Assembly (NCBI RefSeq): GCF_003614435.1 | Contig: NZ_CP025546.1 | Span: forward strand, 2,604,001-2,668,000 | Reading direction: 5' to 3' | Length of the DNA: 64,000 nucleotides | Source of the DNA: Mycobacterium paragordonae | GTDB lineage: Bacteria > Actinomycetota > Actinomycetes > Mycobacteriales > Mycobacteriaceae | In this document: piece by piece, positions 56,773-64,000 of the stretch | Layout of the letters: each line of letters starts with the position of its first letter | Position numbering within the stretch: the stretch's first letter is position 1 | Program-made: the position numbers and the translations under genes | The notes under the pieces: generated by a model | Seen by the model: the letters and a program-made list of their open reading frames with translations, nothing else | Told to the model about the DNA's origin: nothing | The model's database searches: none

Positions 56773-57764
56773 CTGACATGACCCGTGTCTTGTACCGCTC
56801 GTTGATGAGCGACAACCTGCGTTGGGATGCACTGCGGTTGCGCGAGGGCGACATCATCATTTCGACGCCGTCGAAATGTGGGATGACCTGGATGCAGCGC
56901 CTGGTCTCCCTGCTCGTTTTCGACGGGCCGGCCCTGCCGGGTCCGCTGTCGACCGTCTCGCCCTGGTTCGATCAGACCATCCGGCCGCTCGACGAAGTGG
57001 TGGGAGTTCTCGAGGCCCAGACCCACCGCCGGTTCATGAAGACACACACTCCGCTGGACGGCCTCGTCCTCGACGATCGCGTGACCTACATCTGCGTCGG
57101 ACGGGATCCGCGCGATGCGGCGGTATCGATGTTGTTCCAGACCGCCAACATGGACCGGGACCGGATGCGCACGCTGCACGACGCCGCCGTACCCGCCCAC
57201 CACCGGCACGGCCCGCCTGGACCCCAGCCCGTCCACGAGCCCGCCGAGCGTGGCCCCATCGAAGAGTTCCGGGATTGGATGGAGGGGCCGGCGCACCCGC
57301 CCCCGGGAGTGGGTTTCGCGCCGCCCAGGGGAATCGGCACCCTGGCGAACATCCTGGATCAATTCGGCAAGACCTGGGAACGTCGGCAGCTGCCCAATGT
57401 CGCGCTGTTCCATTACGCCGACCTGCAGCAAGACCTGGTCGGTGAGTTCATCCGGCTCGGCGCGGTGCTGGGATACGACGTCAGTCAGGATCGGGCCCGG
57501 GAGCTGGCCCGGCACGCCTCGCTGGATGCGATGCGGTCACGCGCCGAGGAAGTGGCTCCGAACACCACCGACGGCATGTGGCACAGCAATGAGCGGTTCT
57601 TCCGCAACGGGGGCTGCGGGGAGTGGCAACACTACTTCGGCCCTGCCGAGTACCGGCGCTACAACGACCGCATCAACCAGTTGGCACCGCCGGATCTGCT
57701 CGCCTGGGCGCACGAAGGTCGCCGCGGGTACGACCCTGCCGACCTGGCTCGGCTACCCGGCTGA
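56769..57764 (+). CDS. Sulfotransferase (Rv1373-like)
   Basis: 331 aa from GTG at 56769; the GTG overlaps the pks18 stop, and the MTD start is shared with my memory of Rv1373. PAPS-binding motifs: 5'-phosphosulfate loop [12 protein letters not shown] (about residue 35) and 3'-phosphate motif [15 protein letters not shown] central insert rich in Pro/His ([12 protein letters not shown]) is present. M. tuberculosis Rv1373 was reported to sulfate glycolipids. Being coupled to a pyrone synthase, the acceptor here may be a lipid hydroxyl. Ends 12 bp inside the convergent methyltransferase gene. Confidence 0.88.
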   Translation: MTDMTRVLYRSLMSDNLRWDALRLREGDIIISTPSKCGMTWMQRLVSLLVFDGPALPGPLSTVSPWFDQTIRPLDEVVGVLEAQTHRRFMKTHTPLDGLVLDDRVTYICVGRDPRDAAVSMLFQTANMDRDRMRTLHDAAVPAHHRHGPPGPQPVHEPAERGPIEEFRDWMEGPAHPPPGVGFAPPRGIGTLANILDQFGKTWERRQLPNVALFHYADLQQDLVGEFIRLGAVLGYDVSQDRARELARHASLDAMRSRAEEVAPNTTDGMWHSNERFFRNGGCGEWQHYFGPAEYRRYNDRINQLAPPDLLAWAHEGRRGYDPADLARLPG

Positions 57765-58415
57765 ATCGCGCCGCAACGCGCGCACGTACCAGAAAGTCAT
57801 CTCGACGTTCGCGCCGTCCATCTCGCGGCTCAACGTGACCTGATCGGCCGAGTCGATGTCCCAACCGGCGCCGCCCAGGACGTCGTGCAGGGTCTTCTCT
57901 GTCACTGACGGACGTGGCCAGTCGTCGTTCGCCTGGTTGGCGTCGGAGAAGCAGCTGATCAACAGGGTCGCGCCGGGCCGGGTGGCGCGGTGCACGGCGG
58001 CGGCGTAGGCGCGCTTGCCGTCGTCGTCCAGGCAGTGGAACATTCCGCTGTCGATCACGGTGTCGAACCTGTCGGCGTACCCGTCGAGTCTGGTGGAGTC
58101 GGCCGCTGCGAACCGGATGTCGACACCCGCGTCGTGGGCACGCCGCTCGGCGGTGATCAGCGCCGTCGGGGAGATGTCCAGACCCGTGACGTGATAGCCC
58201 TGCTTGGCCAGGTAGATCGCGTTGTCGCCGAGCCCGCAGCCGATGTCCAGCACGTCGCCGTGGACCCAGCCGGCGTTGTGCCAGGCGACGACGTTTTCCT
58301 TGGGCGCCTTGGTATCCCATGGTGGCGTGTGCACCGGGGGAAGGCCTTCGCCCGGGCTCTCGCCGCGGTAGAGGGCGTCGAAATCAATGTGCGGGGAGGA
58401 ACTGGGAGAGCTCAT
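57753..58415 (-). CDS. SAM-dependent methyltransferase (Rv1377c-like)
   Basis: 220 aa from ATG at 58415. Motif [17 protein letters not shown] (residues ~52-67), [11 protein letters not shown] (adenosine ribose Asp), [21 protein letters not shown] and the thiopurine S-methyltransferase-like C-terminus. The start of the fold ([16 protein letters not shown]) resembles TPMT/tellurite-resistance-type methyltransferases. Its own target is unknown. Convergent with the sulfotransferase gene, overlapping it by 12 bp, and divergent from the pyr operon. Confidence 0.85.
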   Translation of the reverse strand: MSSPSSSPHIDFDALYRGESPGEGLPPVHTPPWDTKAPKENVVAWHNAGWVHGDVLDIGCGLGDNAIYLAKQGYHVTGLDISPTALITAERRAHDAGVDIRFAAADSTRLDGYADRFDTVIDSGMFHCLDDDGKRAYAAAVHRATRPGATLLISCFSDANQANDDWPRPSVTEKTLHDVLGGAGWDIDSADQVTLSREMDGANVEMTFWYVRALRRDSAG

Positions 58416-58693
58416 TTCCGCCAGGGTAGGCCGGTGACGTGAACGATGCTCGGCTGAGGCGATCCAATGTGCGTTCACCGCCGCCGGCGTGCGGTGACCG
58501 CGCCATTCTGGGCCGGAAGACGCTGTGGACGCACACCCGAGTTGGTGTGCTCACACTTCACTTCGACGGACCGGGACTCCTGGGGCAGAAGTTGCTGAAG
58601 TGACGAAACCGGTTGGGGCGCACCCGGTCACCACCGCGCACCCCGACCGCCGGACCGTGTTAGGCTGCCCCCGCAAGTCGACATCCTTTAACG
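58416..58693. other. Intergenic region before the pyr leader
   Basis: No gene seen. A candidate -10 TAGGCT lies at 58661-58666, about 70 nt before the pyrR start, but no good -35 accompanies it, so the promoter is tentative. Confidence 0.4.
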
Positions 58694-58732
58694 ATCCGTC
58701 CGGAGAGGCGGAGAAGGAGGTCAAGATCTCGC
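58694..58732 (+). promoter_or_regulatory. PyrR-type RNA-binding leader overlapping the pyrR SD
   Basis: The word GATCCGTCCGGAGAGGCGG matches the loop consensus recognised by PyrR in pyr leaders (CCGGAGAGGC core), and it merges with the SD GAGAAGGAGG (58711-58720) 12 nt before the ATG. In mycobacteria PyrR is reported to repress translation at such sites when UMP is bound. Here the site overlies the SD, as expected for that mechanism. Confidence 0.75.
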
Positions 58733-59284
58733 ATGGGTGCCAGTGATCCGCGGGAATTGATGTCAGCGGCCGACGTCGGTCGCACCATTTCCCGTATGGC
58801 GCACCAGATCATCGAAAAGACCGCGCTGGACAACCCCGATTCCACCCGGGTGGTGCTGCTCGGCATTCCCACGCGCGGGGTGACACTGGCCAGCCGGTTG
58901 GCCGCCAACATCGCCGAATACAGCGGGGTGGACGTCGGGCACGGCTCGCTGGACATCACGCTCTACCGCGACGACCTGATGATCAAGCCGCCGCGTCCGC
59001 TGGAAAACACCTCGATTCCGGCCGGCGGCATCGATGACGCGCTGGTGATCCTGGTCGACGACGTGCTGTACTCCGGGCGCTCCACCCGTTCCGCTCTCGA
59101 CGCGCTGCGCGATGTCGGCCGGCCGCGGGCCGTGCAATTGGCGGTACTGGTCGACCGCGGTCACCGCGAGCTGCCGATCCGCGCCGATTACGTCGGCAAG
59201 AACGTGCCCACCTCACGCAACGAAAGCGTGCACGTGCAACTCAAGGAAGACGACGGACGAGACGGCGTGGTGATCACCCGATGA
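58733..59284 (+). CDS. pyrR: Pyrimidine operon regulator / uracil phosphoribosyltransferase PyrR
   Basis: 183 aa from ATG at 58733. PRPP-binding loop [21 protein letters not shown] (about residues 100-120) and the RNA-binding side with [17 protein letters not shown]. It binds a conserved leader hairpin in the presence of UMP and also has uracil phosphoribosyltransferase activity. Its stop overlaps the pyrB start (ATGA). It senses the operon product and controls all five or more following genes. Confidence 0.95.
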   Translation: MGASDPRELMSAADVGRTISRMAHQIIEKTALDNPDSTRVVLLGIPTRGVTLASRLAANIAEYSGVDVGHGSLDITLYRDDLMIKPPRPLENTSIPAGGIDDALVILVDDVLYSGRSTRSALDALRDVGRPRAVQLAVLVDRGHRELPIRADYVGKNVPTSRNESVHVQLKEDDGRDGVVITR

Positions 59285-60228
59285 CCCCAAGACATCTGCT
59301 GGCCGCGGGCGACCTGACCCGCGACGAGGCCACCGCGATCCTCGACGACGCCGACCGTTTCGCGCAGGCGCTGGTGGGCCGCGACGTCAAGAAATTGCCG
59401 ACGCTGCGCGGCCGCACCGTGGTCACGATGTTCTACGAGAACTCGACCCGCACCCGGGTGTCGTTCGAGGTGGCGGGCAAGTGGATGAGCGCGGATGTGG
59501 TCAACGTCAGCGCGTCTGGGTCGTCGGTGGGCAAGGGCGAGTCGTTGCGCGACACCGCGCTGACCCTGCGGGCCGCCGGCGCCGACGCGCTGATCATCCG
59601 TCATCCCGCGTCCGGCGCCGCGCACCTGCTGGCCGACTGGACCAGGGTCGCCGACGGTTCGCCATCGGTGATCAACGCCGGAGACGGGACGCACGAGCAC
59701 CCCACTCAGGCGCTGTTGGATGCGTTGACCATCCGCCAGCGGCTCGGCGGCATCGAGGGCCGTCGCATCGTGATCGTCGGGGACATCCTGCACAGCCGGG
59801 TCGCGCGGTCCAACGTCATGCTGCTGCACACGCTGGGTGCCGAGGTCGTGCTGGTCGCCCCGCCGACGCTGCTGCCGCGCGGGGTCGAGGGGTGGCCGGT
59901 CACCGTGTCCAATGACTTCGACGCCGAACTACCCGCCGCCGACGGCGTTCTGATGTTGCGGGTCCAGGCCGAACGCATGAACGGCGGCTTCTTCCCCTCG
60001 GTGCGGGAGTACTCGACGCTGTACGGCCTGTCCGCCCGGCGCCAGGCACTGCTGCCCGACCACGCCGTGGTGCTGCACCCCGGACCGATGCTGCGCGGCA
60101 TGGAGATCTCGTCGTCGGTGGCCGACTCGCCGCAATCGGCTGTGCTGCAACAGGTTTCGAATGGAGTGCATGTGCGGATGGCGGTGCTGTTCCATGTGCT
60201 GGTCGGCGCGGAGGAAGTCGCGGCATGA
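59281..60228 (+). CDS. pyrB: Aspartate carbamoyltransferase catalytic subunit
   Basis: 315 aa from ATG at 59281. Carbamoyl phosphate-binding loop STRTRVSFE (about residues 55-63), [12 protein letters not shown] (the lysine-containing 80s loop), [11 protein letters not shown] and HPTQALLD. The aspartate-binding MLRVQAERM segment follows. No pyrI regulatory subunit lies here. Coupled at both ends by ATGA overlaps. Confidence 0.97.
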   Translation: MTPRHLLAAGDLTRDEATAILDDADRFAQALVGRDVKKLPTLRGRTVVTMFYENSTRTRVSFEVAGKWMSADVVNVSASGSSVGKGESLRDTALTLRAAGADALIIRHPASGAAHLLADWTRVADGSPSVINAGDGTHEHPTQALLDALTIRQRLGGIEGRRIVIVGDILHSRVARSNVMLLHTLGAEVVLVAPPTLLPRGVEGWPVTVSNDFDAELPAADGVLMLRVQAERMNGGFFPSVREYSTLYGLSARRQALLPDHAVVLHPGPMLRGMEISSSVADSPQSAVLQQVSNGVHVRMAVLFHVLVGAEEVAA

Positions 60229-61517
60229 GTGTGCTGATTCGGGGCGTGCGGCTCTACGGTGAAGGGGACCGCGTCGACGTCCTGGTTGATGATGGTCAGA
60301 TCGTGGAGATCGGCGCCGGCCTGCCGATTCCCGACACGGCCGACGTCATCGACGCCACCGGCCAGGTGCTGCTGCCCGGCTTCGTCGATCTGCACACCCA
60401 CTTGCGCGAGCCCGGCCGCGAATACGCCGAAGACATCGAAACCGGTTCGGCGGCAGCGGCTCTCGGTGGCTACACCGCGGTATTCGCGATGGCCAACACC
60501 AATCCGGTCGCCGACAGCCCGGTGGTGACCGACCATGTCTGGCACCGCGGGCGCCAGGTCGGCCTGGTCGACGTGCATCCCGTCGGTGCGGTCACCGTCG
60601 GGCTGGCCGGCGTCGAGCTGACCGAGATGGGCATGATGCACGCCGGTGCCGCACAGGTGCGGATGTTCTCCGACGACGGCATCTGCGTGCACGATCCGCT
60701 CGTGATGCGCCGGGCCCTGGAATACGCCACCGGCCTGGGCGTGCTGATCGCGCAGCACGCCGAAGAACCCCGGCTCACCGTCGGCGCCGTCGCGCACGAA
60801 GGGCCCACCGCCGCCCGGCTCGGGCTCGCCGGATGGCCCAGGGCCGCCGAAGAATCCATCGTCGCCCGTGACGCCCTGTTGGCTCGCGACGCGGGTGCCC
60901 GGGTGCACATCTGCCACGCGTCCACCGCGGGCACCGTGGAGATCGTGAAATGGGCCAAGGAACAAGGTATTTCGATCACCGCCGAGGTCACACCGCACCA
61001 CCTGTTGCTGGATGACGGCAGGCTGGCCAGCTACGACGGCCGCAATCGGGTCAACCCGCCGCTGCGGGAGGCGTCCGATGCGCTGGCACTGCGGCAGGCG
61101 CTGGCCGACGGGGTGATCGACTGTGTGGCCACCGATCACGCACCACACGCCGAGCACGAGAAGTGTGTCGAGTTCGCCGCCGCGCGCCCCGGCATGCTGG
61201 GGCTGCAGACCGCGCTGTCGGTGGTGGTGCAGACAATGGTGCAGCCGGGATTGCTGAACTGGCGCGATGTCGCCCGGGTGATGAGCGAGAACCCGGCCCG
61301 CATCGTCGGTCTGCCCGACCACGGCCGTCCCCTCGAGGTGGGTGAGCCGGCGAATCTGACCGTCGTTGATCCCGAGGGCAGCTGGACGGTCAGCGGGGAC
61401 GAGCTGGCCAGCCGTTCGGCCAACACCCCGTACGAGTCACTCACCTTGCCCGCCACCGTGACGGCGACACTGCTGCGCGGCAAGATCACCGCCCGGGACG
61501 GGAAGAGCCCGGCATGA
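60225..61517 (+). CDS. pyrC: Dihydroorotase
   Basis: 430 aa from ATG at 60225. Metal-binding [10 protein letters not shown] (about residues 60-69), [21 protein letters not shown] and CVATDHAPH are the amidohydrolase signature of class I dihydroorotase. It closes the carbamoyl aspartate ring. Overlaps the next membrane-protein gene by 4 bp. Confidence 0.97.
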   Translation: MSVLIRGVRLYGEGDRVDVLVDDGQIVEIGAGLPIPDTADVIDATGQVLLPGFVDLHTHLREPGREYAEDIETGSAAAALGGYTAVFAMANTNPVADSPVVTDHVWHRGRQVGLVDVHPVGAVTVGLAGVELTEMGMMHAGAAQVRMFSDDGICVHDPLVMRRALEYATGLGVLIAQHAEEPRLTVGAVAHEGPTAARLGLAGWPRAAEESIVARDALLARDAGARVHICHASTAGTVEIVKWAKEQGISITAEVTPHHLLLDDGRLASYDGRNRVNPPLREASDALALRQALADGVIDCVATDHAPHAEHEKCVEFAAARPGMLGLQTALSVVVQTMVQPGLLNWRDVARVMSENPARIVGLPDHGRPLEVGEPANLTVVDPEGSWTVSGDELASRSANTPYESLTLPATVTATLLRGKITARDGKSPA

Positions 61518-62014
61518 ATTCAGGCACCCTGGTGGGATCGCTGATCTTCGCGGCCGTGCTGGTGGTGTTCCTCGCCGTGGTGATCCACCTGATGATGCGG
61601 GGCTGGCGGCGCCGGGCCGAAGCGCAGGTGGAGCTGATCGGCGAGCTGCCCGATCTGCCCGACGCGGTCGGCGCTCCGGCGGTCACCACCCAGGGACTGT
61701 ACGTCGGCACGACGTTGTCGCCGGCCTGGAACGACCGGGTCGCCGTCGGCGACCTGGGCTACCGCAGCAAGGCGGTTTTGATTCGCTATCCCGAGGGAAT
61801 TCTCGTCGAACGCATTCGCGCACAACCGATCTGGATCCCGCAGGAGTCGATCACCGCGATCCGGACCGAGCGCGGTGTGGCCGGCAAGGTCGCGGCCCGC
61901 AATGGCATCCTCGCGATCCGGTGGCGGCTGCCCTCGGGCACCGAGATCGACACCGGGTTCCGCGCGGACAACCGCGACGAGTACGTGCATTGGATAGAGG
62001 AGGAGGCCGCGTGA
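61514..62014 (+). CDS. Small membrane protein within the pyr operon (Rv1382-like)
   Basis: 166 aa from ATG at 61514 in overlap with pyrC. One N-terminal membrane segment ([23 protein letters not shown] region, residues ~5-27), then a cytoplasmic beta-rich domain ([45 protein letters not shown]) of PH-like appearance. No enzymatic residues are evident. Its fixed position between pyrC and carA in mycobacteria, as I recall, suggests a link to pyrimidine or arginine precursor metabolism, unproven. Confidence 0.8.
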   Translation: MNSGTLVGSLIFAAVLVVFLAVVIHLMMRGWRRRAEAQVELIGELPDLPDAVGAPAVTTQGLYVGTTLSPAWNDRVAVGDLGYRSKAVLIRYPEGILVERIRAQPIWIPQESITAIRTERGVAGKVAARNGILAIRWRLPSGTEIDTGFRADNRDEYVHWIEEEAA

Positions 62015-62042
62015 GGAGTGGCGATATGAGGGGACCCCGGAG

Positions 62043-63161
62043 ATGAGCAAGGCTCTGCTGGTACTCGAAGACGGCCGCGTCTTCACCGGCACCACCTTCG
62101 GGGCGATCGGTGAGACGCTGGGCGAAGCCGTGTTCAGCACCGGTATGTCCGGTTACCAGGAAACACTGACCGACCCCAGCTACCACCGCCAGATCGTGGT
62201 GGCCACCGCCCCGCAGATCGGCAACACCGGCTGGAATGGCGAGGACGCCGAGAGTCGCGGCGACAAGATCTGGGTGGCCGGCTACGCGGTGCGGGACCCG
62301 TCGCCACGCGCCTCCAACTGGCGCGCCACCGGCACGCTGGAGGCTGAGCTGGTCCGCCAGCGCATCGTCGGGATCGCCGGCATCGACACCCGGGCGGTGG
62401 TGCGCCACCTACGCAGCCGCGGCTCGATGAAGGCGGGCGTCTTCTCCGGCGCGGCGCTGGCCGAGCCCGAGCAGCTGGTCGAGCGGGTCCGCGGCCAGCA
62501 GCCGATGCTGGGCGCCGACCTGGCCGGCGAGGTCAGCACACCCGAGACCTACGTCGTCGAACCCGAAGGCACCGAACGCTTTTCGGTGGTCGCCCTGGAC
62601 CTCGGCATCAAGACCAACACGCCGCGCAACTTCGCCCGTCGCGGGATCCGCAGCCACGTGCTGCCCTCGTCGGCGACCTTCGACCAGATCGCCGAACTCA
62701 AGCCGGACGGGGTGTTCCTGTCCAACGGACCGGGTGACCCGGCCACGGCGGACCACATCGTCGCGCTCACCCGCGAGGTGTTGGGAGCCGGAATGCCGCT
62801 GTTCGGAATCTGTTTCGGCAACCAGATCCTGGGCCGGGCGCTCGGGCTGTCGACATACAAGATGGTGTTCGGCCACCGCGGCATCAACATCCCGGTGATC
62901 GACCACGCCACCGGGCGGGTCGCGGTGACCTCGCAGAACCACGGCTTCGCGCTGGAGGGGGAGGCCGGTCAGACCTTCGACACTCCGTTCGGAGCGGCAC
63001 AGGTCAGCCACACCTGCGCCAACGACGGGGTGGTCGAGGGCGTCAGACTCGTTGACGGGCGGGCATTTTCGGTGCAATACCACCCGGAGGCCGCCGCTGG
63101 GCCGCACGATGCGGAATACCTGTTCGACCAGTTCGTCGACCTGATGGAAGGGAACCGCTGA
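62043..63161 (+). CDS. carA: Carbamoyl phosphate synthase small subunit
   Basis: 372 aa from ATG at 62043. The class I glutamine amidotransferase site is visible: [15 protein letters not shown] (catalytic Cys) and [12 protein letters not shown] (His and Glu). The N-terminal CarA-specific domain begins [17 protein letters not shown]. It releases ammonia from glutamine for the large subunit. A 91-bp spacer with a long imperfect palindrome separates it from carB. Confidence 0.97.
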   Translation: MSKALLVLEDGRVFTGTTFGAIGETLGEAVFSTGMSGYQETLTDPSYHRQIVVATAPQIGNTGWNGEDAESRGDKIWVAGYAVRDPSPRASNWRATGTLEAELVRQRIVGIAGIDTRAVVRHLRSRGSMKAGVFSGAALAEPEQLVERVRGQQPMLGADLAGEVSTPETYVVEPEGTERFSVVALDLGIKTNTPRNFARRGIRSHVLPSSATFDQIAELKPDGVFLSNGPGDPATADHIVALTREVLGAGMPLFGICFGNQILGRALGLSTYKMVFGHRGINIPVIDHATGRVAVTSQNHGFALEGEAGQTFDTPFGAAQVSHTCANDGVVEGVRLVDGRAFSVQYHPEAAAGPHDAEYLFDQFVDLMEGNR

Positions 63162-63170
63162 TGCCCTTCT

Positions 63171-63234
63171 GCGCGAACGTGCGTGTCTGTACAGCGACAC
63201 GCCGAAAATCCCGTACAACTGCGCACGCTCGCGC
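63171..63234. repeat. Palindromic intergenic element between carA and carB
   Basis: GCGCGAACGTGCG (63171-63183) pairs with CGCACGCTCGCGC (63222-63234) with one mismatch, and an inner GTGTC/GACAC pair (63183-63187 and 63196-63200) lies in the loop. It sits inside an operon, so it is unlikely to be a full terminator. Shared words with the 22907 element suggest a dispersed family. Confidence 0.55.
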
Positions 63235-63252
63235 CTGGAAAGGAGAGCGCTA

Positions 63253-64000
<748 letters not shown>

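Noticed and set aside
59706..61322. 538-codon open frame on the minus strand over pyrB and pyrC
   Set aside because: It lies opposite well-conserved enzymes, has Arg/Pro/Ser-rich composition typical of antisense GC-rich frames, and shows no motif.

Overview
This 64 kb window is chromosomal DNA from a high-GC actinobacterium, almost certainly a non-tuberculous Mycobacterium. The evidence is gene content and order. From memory of the M. tuberculosis H37Rv gene order, the window runs through homologues of Rv2578c down to Rv2531c (about 1-49300) and then directly into homologues of Rv1367c-Rv1384 (about 51300-64000). The pks18/desaturase/sulfotransferase trio, LprF, Rv2566-Rv2569c and the aro, efp-nusB and pyr operons are all typical of the genus. 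GTG starts and 4-bp ATGA/GTGA stop-start overlaps are frequent. No tRNA, rRNA, CRISPR array, insertion sequence or prophage was seen.

Layout. 1-3830: radical SAM protein, Tat-exported metallophosphoesterase, patatin lipase and a small secreted protein. 3840-5730: an accessory locus with two paralogous 26-codon peptide genes flanking a SAM methyltransferase, perfect inverted repeats in its control regions, and a neighbouring XRE-cupin regulator. This is the strongest candidate for an undescribed system. 5734-8655: class II aldolase, DapA-like lyase and a cytochrome P450. 8652-15600: zinc metallopeptidase, SRPBCC protein, ketopantoate reductase, aspS, an F420-type nitroreductase-family protein, a kinase-fold protein lacking the catalytic Asp, an FUSC membrane protein and a YjbR-like protein. 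15700-19850: SDR, lipase-like hydrolase, transglutaminase and zinc-ribbon metallopeptidase. 19856-22882: a compact NAD-salvage island (PRPP synthetase-like, NadV/Nampt, NUDIX/NrtR-like) with a perfect 23-bp palindrome just upstream. 22983-28960: the ATP-grasp/alpha-E and transglutaminase/DUF2126 pair.

29110-49300 is core metabolism: Pro-rich membrane protein, RarA, YjbQ, alaS-ruvX-mltG-aroE-prepilin peptidase, aroC-aroK-aroB-aroQ, pepQ-efp-nusB and a large PLP decarboxylase. The 49402-50760 gene, a DUF3592-like/NHL propeller fusion, sits at the junction of the two M. tuberculosis-like blocks. 50790-57764 holds a GNAT/serine-hydrolase pair, lprF, and a coupled desaturase-type III PKS-sulfotransferase operon. 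58416-64000 is the pyrimidine operon pyrR-pyrB-pyrC-Rv1382-carA-carB, with a PyrR-type leader and a structured palindrome between carA and carB. carB runs off the end.

Family assignments come from reading motifs in the translations. Comparisons with M. tuberculosis locus tags are from memory and were not searched.
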